Below are positions 33,891-42,356 of a stretch of DNA of 64,000 bases, in pieces. The DNA lies in NCBI GenBank assembly GCA_013287905.1, contig JABDCW010000004.1, positions 17,163 through 81,162 of the forward strand, in the 5' to 3' direction. The position numbers and the translations under genes are program-made. How positions within the stretch are numbered: position 1 is the first letter of the stretch; every line of letters starts with the position of its first letter. The notes below the pieces were generated by a model. It had not been told where the DNA came from, did not search any database, and saw nothing but the letters and a program-made list of their open reading frames with translations. The stretch is from Chlamydiota bacterium. Lineage in GTDB: Bacteria; Chlamydiota; Chlamydiia; Chlamydiales; Parachlamydiaceae.

Positions 33891-34121
33891 ATGGAACCTA
33901 ATCAGATAGCATCAATCGTTCATTTTCACCGGAAAAAAAGTGGATTGTCACAAGCTGAACTTGCAAAACTGGCAGGTCTTGGTAAAACAGTCATTTTTGA
34001 TATAGAAAAAGGAAAATTGTCCGTCCGCCTGGACACCCTTTTAAAAGTTCTGAAAGTACTGAACATAAAGATAGAGCTCCACAGCCCCCTCATGATTTTA
34101 TATAAGGAAAGTGACAAATGA
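33891..34121 (+). CDS. HipB-like XRE regulator (antitoxin)
   Basis: This 76-residue XRE-family DNA-binding protein has a canonical helix-turn-helix (GLSQAELAKLAGLGKTVIFDIEKGK). It also has the C-terminal strand region KIELHSPL seen in HipB-like antitoxins. Its ATG is followed after four-base overlap (ATGA) by a HipA-N-like fragment, the gene order of hipBST/hipBA modules. The two TTAC-N10-GTAA palindromes upstream are likely its operators. The kinase toxin is absent. Confidence 0.78.
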   Translation: MEPNQIASIVHFHRKKSGLSQAELAKLAGLGKTVIFDIEKGKLSVRLDTLLKVLKVLNIKIELHSPLMILYKESDK

Positions 34122-34339
34122 AAAAAGCTAGAGTGCTTGTTGATGGAATTTTATCGGGAGAGCTTCAGGAAATAGAACGGGGGAAAAAATATCGCTTTGT
34201 CTATTGCGAAGGATATCAAGGTCCTTCCGTAATATCTCTCTACAACGTGACATCGATGGATAAACGCAGAGACGCGGAGACACAGAGAAAATTCAAAACC
34301 CTGTGTTCCTCTCTCGTCTTTGCGCTCAGCGCCTCCTAA
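34118..34339 (+). pseudogene. Truncated HipS / HipA N-terminal domain remnant
   Basis: About the first 46 residues (KARVLVDGILSGELQEIERG, then YRFVYCEGYQGPSVISL) match the N-terminal subdomain of HipA, or the stand-alone HipS protein. After codon 46 the reading frame runs into a decayed GCAGAGACGC-type hairpin repeat (34259-34337), which supplies the nonsense tail and stop. HipS normally has about 100 residues. The kinase part (HipA/HipT) is missing. The repeat apparently cut the module, leaving the regulator intact. Confidence 0.6.
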
Positions 34340-34430
34340 ATAACTTACTCGTAGGGAGTGTTACTTTTTAAATTTTCTTCTACGCCACTCACACTAAATA
34401 CCGCAAGCAGTACATGTTCATGACTCTATT

Positions 34431-34622
34431 TACTATAACTCAGGCCTTCAGCCTGAATGGTTTATGTTATCTACCTAGGGCGCTGCCCTAGGCTTTTATA
34501 TACCAGGCCGTTGGCCTGAAAACATGCTCTCAGGGCAACGCCCTGAAATATAAAAGCCTAGGGCAATGCCCTAGGTAGATAGGATAAATCATTCAGGCTG
34601 AAGGCCTGAGTTGTAGTGAATA
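34431..34622. repeat. Large nested palindrome, about 190 bp
   Basis: The outer arms (34431-34503 and 34548-34622) are near-perfect reverse complements. Each arm contains smaller hairpins of its own, such as AGGCCTTCAGCCT and CCTAGGGCGCTGCCCTAGG, and the centre has CAGGCCGTTGGCCTG. The element lies between convergent genes. No gene is seen in 34340-34727. Confidence 0.9.
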
Positions 34623-34727
34623 GACTCCGTGAACATGCACCACAAGGATTCTAAATGACACAAGTTATTTCCTGATGGGGGGCGCCGAAGGCAACTGTAT
34701 TGCTCTGCGTTGAATTGGCTTTTAGAC

Positions 34728-37700
34728 TCATGGGTAATTGGATGCGGTTACCGGTACGATCTTGCGTTTCCCCTGAAACAGCAGATAAATAATGGGCGTG
34801 ATGTAGAGCGTGAGGACTTGTGAAAATAAAAGACCGCCTACAATGACAAGCCCTAATCCCCGGCGCCCTTCAGAGCCAGTACCAAACCCGATAACAATGG
34901 GAATGGCCCCCATGATCGCGACAATTGTCGTCATCATGATCGGACGGAACCGCACAAGGCATGCTTCATAGATAGCTTGCTCAGGAGCAGTCCCATTTTT
35001 CTGTGCTTCCAGGGCATAGTCTACCATCATGATTCCATTCTTTTTTACAATTCCGATCAACAACAAAAAACCCACCGCACTGAAAATAGAGATGGGTTCA
35101 TTAAAGATAAATAACGTCAGGACACCGCCAAGACCGGCAAGGGGGATCGAGGACAAAATTGTCAGGGGATGGATAAAACTCTCGTATAAAATCCCTAACA
35201 CGATGTACATAACGACTGCAGCGGCTAAAAGCAATAGCAGTGTGGTGTTGATCGTCGTGGCCACCATTTTTGCGGCTCCGGAAAATTCTATTCCCGCATC
35301 GCCGGAAAGGTGCTTTTTGGCAATTTCTTCTGCCAGGTCAATGCCAACGTTTGGGGCAACGGAGTCGATAAATGAAAAACGGATCGACGTGGCCGGCAGC
35401 TGCTCGCGCCGCATTAAATGGGGGATTCCCAATAGCTCTTTCCAGTTGGCAAGGGCCTTGAAAGGAACATATTGACCGTCTGCAGTTGTTAAATACAGTT
35501 TTTTTGGAGCATTTGAATAATTTTGGAATTCGGGCAAAAGCTCCATGTATATTTTCTTTTGGTTCGCCCCTTTTTGAATAGCGCTGACATAAGATTGCCC
35601 ATAGGCCTGTGAAAGCAGGTTTTGGATATCGTGCTTGTTAAAACCCAAAGTATGGGCAAGTTCTTCATTGACATTCAATGCGAGCATTGGCGTATCGTTT
35701 TGCAAAGCATTTTGCACATTTGTAAAGCGGGCGTCGCCTTTCAAGGCTGCAGCAATAGCCGCAGCCGATTTATCAACATCCTCAAATTCATTGGCATGTA
35801 CATACATTTTATATTGCCCGGCGTGGCCAAAATCGATATCGAGATTCAATAGTTGATAGGGCTGTAAAAATGCCTGGATTCCCGGGATTTTATCTAATGT
35901 CGCCTGGAGGGTATTCATGACCGTCTGCTGAGGGGGGCGCATCTCAAGAGGATTTAAGAGCACTAAAAACAACAAATTGCCGCCGTCGTTAATGCTCAAG
36001 AAATTTTCAATGAAAGGTTGCTGTTTTGTTATCGATTCGACTTGAATTTGCCGGGCGAGGATTTCCTTTTTAGACAAACCCTTTGGCAAATTGATCATGG
36101 CAAAAAATATGCCGCGGTCTTCCATAGGGACTAAACTGACAGGCAATTTCATGAAGAGGAAGATGGTTGCCAACAGGCATACACCTGCAATAGAGAGCAT
36201 CAATTTGCGAAAAGGAAAACAAAATTTCAGGGAAGAGCCATAGATGCCGACTATCGAAGCGTTGATTTTCGCAATTCTTTCCTGCAGTCTGCTGGGGGTT
36301 TTATGTGCTGACAGGAATTGTCCGCATAGCATGGGGGTCAAAGAAAGAGAGATAAAGCCGGAAACTAAAATAGATACGGCAAGAGTGATGCTAAATTCCT
36401 GAAATAAACGGCCGGTCATCCCTGGCATGAACAATAAGGGAATAAAAATGGCAACAAGCGACAAGGACATCGAGAGGATGGTAAAGCATATTTGCTTCGT
36501 TCCGATTAAGCTTGCCTCTTTCGCATTCATCCCATGTTCGTGATTTCTCACGATGTTTTCAATAACGACAATGGCATCATCGACGACAAACCCTACTGAT
36601 AAGGTCAAGGCAAGAAGCGATAAAATATTCAGGCTAAAATCGGCAGAGTACATCACGATGAACGTACCTAAGAGGGAGAGAGGAAGCGCCCCGCTCGTGA
36701 TCAATGCTTCTGAAATTCTTCCTAAAGATAAGTAAATGACGAGAACAACTAAAATGAATGCGAGGACTAAAGACCACTGAATATCGACAAGAGATTCTTC
36801 AATCCAGACCGATTTATCAAACCATATGTTCAGTTTGATTGCGGGAGGCAATTGTTTTTCTATTGCCGCAAAAAGATCCCTGACCGATTTGGCGATTTTG
36901 ATCGTATTGCCGTCAACGACTTTCTGGATTCCAAAAATTAGCGCTAAGGAAGTATCCTGGCCCTCGATGAAATGAAATTCCCTTTCAAGATCAGCTTCTT
37001 CGACAACCATGCCGATGTCTTTAATATGGACTTGTGTTCCTTCGATTCGTAAAAGTTCAAGTGTTTTTGCTTCCGCAATTGTCCCCGGCCATTCGATAGA
37101 GAGCATTTTACTGCTTGTTTGGATTGTTCCAAGAGGGATTTGCCTGGTGTGATGCTGGATTGTGCTGACAACCTGGTTAAAGCCTATGCGCCTTGCTGCC
37201 ATAAGTTCGGGGTTTAAGCGTATCCATATTGTGTTTTCCGCTCCATACACCTTCACTTGAGCTACGCCATCGAGACGATTTATGCGCGGCAGTATATGCG
37301 CATCGGCGTACTCCCGCATATTTCCTGTTGTTTCTTCTTTTGAAGTAAGCAAGAACCATATGATGGGTTCTGTAGTATCTTCGCGCATTGAGTAGCTGGG
37401 GCGGGGAGAAAGATCGACGGGCAAGTGGCCTTCTGCCCGGTTGAGGGCAGCCTGGACATCGCGTATTGCTTCATCCATATTTTTGGACAGATCGAAATGC
37501 AATGAAATCGAAGAAAATCCGGGCGAGCTTTTGGATGACATCTCATGGATACCCTTAACCAGGACTAATTCTCTTTCGAGCGGGATGGTAACCTGATTCA
37601 ATATTGTGGTCGAGTTTGCGCCAGTATAGCCTGCTGTCACTTGAATATTTGGATGTTCGACAGGTGGAAGATCGCTTGTAGGGAGGATAAAAAAAGAGAT

Positions 37701-37778
37701 TGTGCCAAGAAGGATGATAGTGAGCATGACAAATGTGGTCATTACGGGACGGCGGATAAATGGAGCGGATAAGTTCAT
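34728..37778 (-). CDS. RND multidrug efflux permease (AcrB/MdtB type)
   Basis: This 1016-residue hydrophobe/amphiphile efflux pump belongs to the RND superfamily. It has the expected 12 helices with two large periplasmic loops after helices 1 and 7. The conserved N-terminus (NLSAPFIRRPVMTTFVML) and the helix 4 signature DDAIVVIENIVRNHE with paired aspartates for proton relay are intact, as is GIVKKNGIMMVDYA near the end. GGAGG supports the start at 37778. It overlaps the membrane-fusion gene by four bases. With the MFP and TolC-like genes it forms a complete tripartite exporter. Confidence 0.94.
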   Translation of the reverse strand: MNLSAPFIRRPVMTTFVMLTIILLGTISFFILPTSDLPPVEHPNIQVTAGYTGANSTTILNQVTIPLERELVLVKGIHEMSSKSSPGFSSISLHFDLSKNMDEAIRDVQAALNRAEGHLPVDLSPRPSYSMREDTTEPIIWFLLTSKEETTGNMREYADAHILPRINRLDGVAQVKVYGAENTIWIRLNPELMAARRIGFNQVVSTIQHHTRQIPLGTIQTSSKMLSIEWPGTIAEAKTLELLRIEGTQVHIKDIGMVVEEADLEREFHFIEGQDTSLALIFGIQKVVDGNTIKIAKSVRDLFAAIEKQLPPAIKLNIWFDKSVWIEESLVDIQWSLVLAFILVVLVIYLSLGRISEALITSGALPLSLLGTFIVMYSADFSLNILSLLALTLSVGFVVDDAIVVIENIVRNHEHGMNAKEASLIGTKQICFTILSMSLSLVAIFIPLLFMPGMTGRLFQEFSITLAVSILVSGFISLSLTPMLCGQFLSAHKTPSRLQERIAKINASIVGIYGSSLKFCFPFRKLMLSIAGVCLLATIFLFMKLPVSLVPMEDRGIFFAMINLPKGLSKKEILARQIQVESITKQQPFIENFLSINDGGNLLFLVLLNPLEMRPPQQTVMNTLQATLDKIPGIQAFLQPYQLLNLDIDFGHAGQYKMYVHANEFEDVDKSAAAIAAALKGDARFTNVQNALQNDTPMLALNVNEELAHTLGFNKHDIQNLLSQAYGQSYVSAIQKGANQKKIYMELLPEFQNYSNAPKKLYLTTADGQYVPFKALANWKELLGIPHLMRREQLPATSIRFSFIDSVAPNVGIDLAEEIAKKHLSGDAGIEFSGAAKMVATTINTTLLLLLAAAVVMYIVLGILYESFIHPLTILSSIPLAGLGGVLTLFIFNEPISIFSAVGFLLLIGIVKKNGIMMVDYALEAQKNGTAPEQAIYEACLVRFRPIMMTTIVAIMGAIPIVIGFGTGSEGRRGLGLVIVGGLLFSQVLTLYITPIIYLLFQGKRKIVPVTASNYP

Positions 37779-38857
37779 TGTACCTCCGCCTTGCACCCTT
37801 CAGACAATCGCAAATGGCCGTCATGAACAATCACATCTGTCGGTAAAATTCCTTGTTTGATGATCTGGTCGGTCCCCTGTTCCTTGCCAAGTGTGAGGAC
37901 CCGTTTTTTTACAGTGTTGTCTGCCTCGACAATATAGACAAAAGGACCCTCCTGGCTATAGCGTATTGCCTTTTGCGGAATTACGATCGCAGCTATTTTT
38001 GTTTTAATGGGAAGATATACGCGAATGGTTTGTCCGGGATTAAATAGAGAATCGGTGTTGTCGATTGTCCCGTGGATGAGCAGCGTGCCTGTTTTTTGAT
38101 CAAATGTATGATCGATGAATGTAATGTCCCCGGTTTTTCTTGCATCGGATGCACAGATCGATGCCACTTCGAAACCTTTTGGTCCTTTAGGGAGTTTTGA
38201 AAATTCCTTTTCAGTAATGTTGAATTCTACGATCAGGGAATTTACATTGGATATTATCGCAAGCGGCTGAGCCTGGCTTGAAGTTACATAATTTCCTGGG
38301 TGGATACCGATTTTCCCTATCCTGCCATCAATTGGTGATGTGATCATGCAATGATTTAAATCGAGCTTTAAGGCTGCTAATCTCGCTTCGCTTAAAACTA
38401 AAGCAGCCTCTGCCTTTTCTTTATTTGCTTCTAAATCTTCCCACTCTGTTTGTGAAAGAAGGTCTTTTTGTACGAGTTGCTGGTATCGGAGGAGTTTTTT
38501 TTGCAATGCATTGAATGTTGCACGGTCGCTTGCCAGTTGGGCTTCAGCCTCTCTCACACGGATTGCATATAGGGCCTGATCGATTTCAAATAGGGGGGTT
38601 CCGGCAGAAACAGCGTCCCCTTCGTGGACAAAAACAGTTTTGAGAGAGCCATTAACTTGAGGTCTGACTTCCACAATAGAAGATGGTTGTAGTGTTCCAA
38701 TGCTTTCTACGTGAAAAATGATATCTTTAACATCGGGTTTCGATGCAATGACCGGAATCGCAGATTGCGGGCTGCCGTTAGTGAAATCTGGTTGAGATTG
38801 ACATCCTGAGAGTATATAAGCTGATAAAAGAAAAATAAATAGTAATCTTATTTGCAT
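37775..38857 (-). CDS. Efflux pump membrane-fusion lipoprotein
   Basis: This 360-residue periplasmic adaptor is of the AcrA/HlyD family. It has a lipoprotein signal peptide with lipobox LSGC (Cys 19). In order it has a lipoyl half-motif (VRPQVNGSLKTVFVHEGDAV), an alpha-helical hairpin at about residues 98-165, the second lipoyl half (ITSPIDGRIGKIGIHPGNYV) and beta-barrel and membrane-proximal domains. It links the RND pump to TolC. Its start overlaps the tolC-like gene by 10 bases and its end overlaps the pump gene by 4. Confidence 0.93.
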   Translation of the reverse strand: MQIRLLFIFLLSAYILSGCQSQPDFTNGSPQSAIPVIASKPDVKDIIFHVESIGTLQPSSIVEVRPQVNGSLKTVFVHEGDAVSAGTPLFEIDQALYAIRVREAEAQLASDRATFNALQKKLLRYQQLVQKDLLSQTEWEDLEANKEKAEAALVLSEARLAALKLDLNHCMITSPIDGRIGKIGIHPGNYVTSSQAQPLAIISNVNSLIVEFNITEKEFSKLPKGPKGFEVASICASDARKTGDITFIDHTFDQKTGTLLIHGTIDNTDSLFNPGQTIRVYLPIKTKIAAIVIPQKAIRYSQEGPFVYIVEADNTVKKRVLTLGKEQGTDQIIKQGILPTDVIVHDGHLRLSEGCKAEVQ

Positions 38858-40164
38858 GATCCCTCAGTATTTAAAGTCCCTGTGGCATAGGCTAAATTTG
38901 CGACCGAAAGTAATACACGTGTTTTTATGTCGCTATAACGGATGCGTGCTGCCGCAAGCTTTTGTTGAGCATTTGAGACCTCTAAGATCCATTCTTTGCC
39001 TGCCCGGTATTTTTCTAACGAGCTTTCGTATGATTTTTGAGAGTTGAGTAAATATTCATTCGCATTTGCAAGCATCTCTTCGGCTGCCAGAACTGACCTT
39101 GTATGTGTAAAAACTTCCAAAGCAATGTCGAGTTCCAGTTCTGCCAGGGATTCCATCGAGAGCTCGGTATCCGCATATGCCATCCGGTTTTGGTACATTG
39201 TATCAAATCCGTTAAATAATGGCATGCTCACATTTAAGAACAATTGATACTGCGCTGCATTGGCATGGTCATTAATGGCATGATTGGCTCCAGTTCTTCC
39301 GCAAAAGGAAATTTTAGGTCCATAGGCTGCCCTGGCCAGTTTTTGATAAGATATTGATTCAGTAACATTCGCCTGTTTTGCCATTAAATCGGCCCGCCGC
39401 TGAAGTCCTAAGGAAATGAGTTCCTTTAATGGAAGCAACTGAGGAATTTCTATAGGGGCTAAAGAGGCCAGTTCAATGGAATTGGAAGGTTCGAGTCCAA
39501 GCGAATGGACCAGCTGTCCCTTTTGAATATCCATTAAAGCAATTTGTTGGGATAGCTCGATTTTCATTTGGGCTACAGTTGCCAAACTCGTATAAACGTC
39601 GGAGACGGGGCTTAATCCGGCTGTGTTTAATGCGCGTGCATATTCGAGAATTTTATTGGCTTCTTCCAAAGAGATAGTGGTTCCCCTGACGACTTCTTCG
39701 GCATGCAAAGTGGCATAGGCATTTTCTAACACTTTGATCATCACCTTTTGAATATTCCAGTCGCTTTGCCAGTTAGCGGCGATCAGTGCAGCTTTTGCGG
39801 CGTTGACATTAGCCAAACGCTCCCCATAGTCGTAAAGCAACATCGTAAGGATCAAGTCTGCGCCGATAATGGTATAATTTGTATCCGGTCCATTGATAAA
39901 TTTAAAATCACGTCCATTTTTGACGATCCCTTCCAATGCAACATTTGGATAATAAGCGCTTTTCGCAGATCCTAACAGAGCAGCTGCCCGATTGGCATTC
40001 CACCATGCCTGCTTCGTCGAAGGGTGATTTGTCAGGGCAATATCGATCAGCTCGCCTAAAGCCAGCGGATGATCAGGGAGGGGGCACTCTCCCTTAATAG
40101 ATGAAGAGAGGGACAACAGCAGGCAAAGGAGAAGAGGGACAAGCGTGAAATTTCGATAAGCCAT
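38848..40164 (-). CDS. TolC-family outer membrane channel
   Basis: This outer-membrane efflux protein has about 438 residues. The signal peptide is FTLVPLLLCLLLSLSSSIKG, with the mature protein beginning with ECPLPDHPLALGELIDIAL. The two TolC repeats with long helices are recognisable (HPSTKQAWWNANRAAALLGSAKSAYYP and the later RAAYGPKISF ... KYRAGKEWILEVSNAQQ). The longer frame reaches 40335, but the signal peptide argues for 40164; no strong ribosome-binding site is seen. It is the first gene of the three-gene pump operon. Confidence 0.88.
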   Translation of the reverse strand: MAYRNFTLVPLLLCLLLSLSSSIKGECPLPDHPLALGELIDIALTNHPSTKQAWWNANRAAALLGSAKSAYYPNVALEGIVKNGRDFKFINGPDTNYTIIGADLILTMLLYDYGERLANVNAAKAALIAANWQSDWNIQKVMIKVLENAYATLHAEEVVRGTTISLEEANKILEYARALNTAGLSPVSDVYTSLATVAQMKIELSQQIALMDIQKGQLVHSLGLEPSNSIELASLAPIEIPQLLPLKELISLGLQRRADLMAKQANVTESISYQKLARAAYGPKISFCGRTGANHAINDHANAAQYQLFLNVSMPLFNGFDTMYQNRMAYADTELSMESLAELELDIALEVFTHTRSVLAAEEMLANANEYLLNSQKSYESSLEKYRAGKEWILEVSNAQQKLAAARIRYSDIKTRVLLSVANLAYATGTLNTEGSCK

Positions 40165-40339
40165 GATGCACATAATGAATAAAATTACGATTGCTTTTGT
40201 AAGCTTGAACCTTGAAGCATGAAGGATCTTTGATGAGTGTATCATCCCGATGTTTTTTTTTGCAATAAGATTGATTTGCATCACAGGACACAGGAAATCA
40301 GAACACTTTTTTGAGTCATATAGAATGCAATGCATATAG

Positions 40340-40430
40340 AGGAGAAAAATAATAACAGGATAAGCAGGATAGGCAGGGTATTTTTTTAAAATTATCCTGC
40401 CTATCCTCCCTATCCTGTTATTTTCCTCTG
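40340..40430. repeat. AGGATAGGCAGG hairpin
   Basis: The arms 40340-40379 and 40392-40430 (AATAACAGGATAAGCAGGAT type) pair with few mismatches around a T/A-rich loop. It sits between the divergent pump operon and mcsA. Confidence 0.88.
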
Positions 40431-40466
40431 TAGTTTAAAAAAGTGTTCCGATTTCCTATGCCCTGT

Positions 40467-40495
40467 TTGCCTCAAATGCTAAAATATTTTATACT
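40467..40495 (+). promoter_or_regulatory. Sigma-70 type promoter of mcsAB
   Basis: TTGCCT (40467-40472), a 17-base spacer and TATACT (40490-40495) lie 58 bases before the mcsA start. Confidence 0.5.
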
Positions 40496-40553
40496 GATTA
40501 TTTAAAGCCACGTCGATCAAACGAAGCAAAAATTTGCAATGGAAAGGTAGAAA

Positions 40554-41141
40554 ATGTCCGATGATCCTTTGGAAAATAACGAAAATGAAAATGAAGATGA
40601 TGAGGAAGACGCTCTTGCCGACCGCCCTTTGGAATGCAGCGAATGTAAGAAAGATATCGCTGTGCTTTATACGGAAATAGTGGGGCAGACTATTACTCAC
40701 ACCTGTATGTGCAAGGACTGTCCGGAATTGCAGCGTCGTTTGTACGGGACCTCTTCGCAACGTCTGTATGACCCTAATTTAGAAAACAATGCATCGCTTG
40801 CATGCGGAAATTGCGGGATGACTTTCAACTCCCTTCATATCGGAGCTTTTTTAGGATGCAGTGTCTGTTATGAAGTGTTTAGCAAGGTGTTGATAGGGGA
40901 ACTTCTCGCAGCAAAAAAAATTCCTTCCCGCATAACCACAAATAAAAAATCAATACCGATCCATATTGGGCGGACTCCTGGAGAGAGCGTCACGATGAAC
41001 CCCTCTCTTCGACTATTGGCTTTAAATGAAGCGTTGAATGAAACAATTAAGGCAGAGGATTATGAACAATCTGCGTGGTTGCGCGATCAGATCAAAGCGT
41101 TGACAGAGAATCCGGAGAATACGAATGAAGGAAAAGAGTAA
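40554..41141 (+). CDS. mcsA: McsA-like zinc protein with UvrB/C motif
   Basis: This 195-residue protein has four CxxC-type pairs for two zinc sites (LECSECKK, CMCKDC, ACGNCG, GCSVCY). A C-terminal UvrB/UvrC-type helix pair follows (LNEALNETIKAEDYEQSAWLRDQIKAL). This is the McsA layout: in Firmicutes it activates the arginine kinase McsB and modulates CtsR/ClpC. The N-terminus has a strongly acidic stretch. mcsB overlaps it by 17 bases, so the pair is co-translated. ctsR and clpC are not adjacent. Confidence 0.88.
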   Translation: MSDDPLENNENENEDDEEDALADRPLECSECKKDIAVLYTEIVGQTITHTCMCKDCPELQRRLYGTSSQRLYDPNLENNASLACGNCGMTFNSLHIGAFLGCSVCYEVFSKVLIGELLAAKKIPSRITTNKKSIPIHIGRTPGESVTMNPSLRLLALNEALNETIKAEDYEQSAWLRDQIKALTENPENTNEGKE

Positions 41142-42192
41142 CAGTAAATCTTTGGTGTATAAAAAAACACCCTGGAATAACAACGCGAACACCATTTGGC
41201 TTGCCTCATCCATTGTCTTGCAGAGAAATATCGAGAAGTTTAAATTTCCCGGTAAACTTGAAAAAGATTATAAAGCACAAATTATTGCATTAATCAGCAA
41301 GAAGTTACTGGCAAGCGATTCCATTGAAGCCCCAACTTTAACCCATGCCGAACATTTAAGTCCGCTTGATAAGGAATGGCTGGTCGAGCATTTTTTATCT
41401 AATCACAACTATATTCAGGCAGGATCGGGAGACGGCTTTCTCTTCGATGCCCAATATGAATTTTTGGCCACCTTGAATTTGTTTGATCATTTGCATTTGC
41501 AATTGATCGACTGTAAAGGAGAATTAGAAAGCACATGGAACCGCTTAGTTAAAATCGAAACCGAGATCGGCAAGGAGATCAATTATGCCTTTCATCCGAA
41601 TTTTGGTTTTCTGACTTCCGATCCTACACATTGCGGTACCGCGTTGATCGCATCGGTGTTTTTGCAGCTTCCCGGCCTGATCCATAGCGACAGGATCAAT
41701 GATCTGCTGAAGAAAAATGTTGATGAATCAATGACTGTGACCGGCCTTCAGGGCAGTCCATTAGAAATTTTTGGAGATGTGCTTCGCATCCGGAACAATT
41801 ATACCTTGGGGCTGACGGAAGAAAATATCATTTCTTCGCTGCGCAGTGTGACAACAAAGCTTATTGTCGAAGAAAACAGCATCAGGGCGAAAATAAAGCA
41901 GGAAGAGCCTGCCGACATGAAAGACAAGGTCAGTAGGGCATACGCCGTATTGGTCCACTCTTATCAGATCGAGGCGGTCGAAGCCTTAAACGCGTTAAGT
42001 CTTCTCAAATTTGGTTTGGAATTAGGCTGGATAAAGGGTACCGACCAACAAAAAGTCAATGAACTTTTTTTCAATTGCCGCCGCGCCCATTTGACCGCCT
42101 ATTATGAGCAACCAATTCCGCAAGAAGTGCTCTCCCATAAACGTGCTGAAATGATCCATTCTTCCCTGAAGGATGTAAAGTTGATGATTTAG
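41125..42192 (+). CDS. mcsB: McsB-like protein arginine kinase homologue, degenerate nucleotide site
   Basis: This 355-residue member of the ATP:guanido phosphotransferase family is of the McsB branch. The family frame is clear: WLASSIVLQRN corresponds to VLSSRIRLARN, then KEINYAFHPNFGFLTSDPTHCGTALIASV and GDVLRIRNNYTLGLTEE. Several arginines that bind ATP phosphates in active kinases are changed. The two of SSRIR are Ser29 and Val31, and the one of GLRASV is Ile175. The protein may therefore be a pseudokinase or use a different site. GGAG precedes the start within mcsA. Confidence 0.85.
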   Translation: MKEKSNSKSLVYKKTPWNNNANTIWLASSIVLQRNIEKFKFPGKLEKDYKAQIIALISKKLLASDSIEAPTLTHAEHLSPLDKEWLVEHFLSNHNYIQAGSGDGFLFDAQYEFLATLNLFDHLHLQLIDCKGELESTWNRLVKIETEIGKEINYAFHPNFGFLTSDPTHCGTALIASVFLQLPGLIHSDRINDLLKKNVDESMTVTGLQGSPLEIFGDVLRIRNNYTLGLTEENIISSLRSVTTKLIVEENSIRAKIKQEEPADMKDKVSRAYAVLVHSYQIEAVEALNALSLLKFGLELGWIKGTDQQKVNELFFNCRRAHLTAYYEQPIPQEVLSHKRAEMIHSSLKDVKLMI

Positions 42193-42195
42193 TAT

Positions 42196-42352
42196 AGGAA
42201 GAAATGGTTTACGTGCCCGTGAGCGTGCCCGTGCCCTTGCCCGAATTTAATTCATCTTTTCCTTTTTTTTATCCCTCAAGCAGTAAATAAAGTTCGGGAA
42301 TGATAAATAGATTCGGGCAGGGGCACGGGCACGCTCACGGGCACGAAAATAG
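42196..42352. repeat. GTGCCC hexamer hairpin between convergent mcsB and pepP
   Basis: A GTGCCC run at about 42211-42243 pairs with a GGGCAC run at about 42313-42345. An inner pair (ATTCATCTTTTCC / GGGAATGATAAATAG) is a decayed form of the conserved inner arms seen at 46476-46862 and 60075-60340. It fills the whole gap. Confidence 0.87.
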
Positions 42353-42356
42353 CTCT

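Noticed and set aside
33891..34121. Phage Cro/CI-like repressor
   Set aside because: The overlap with a HipA-N-like fragment and the paired palindromes fit a HipB-type regulator better.
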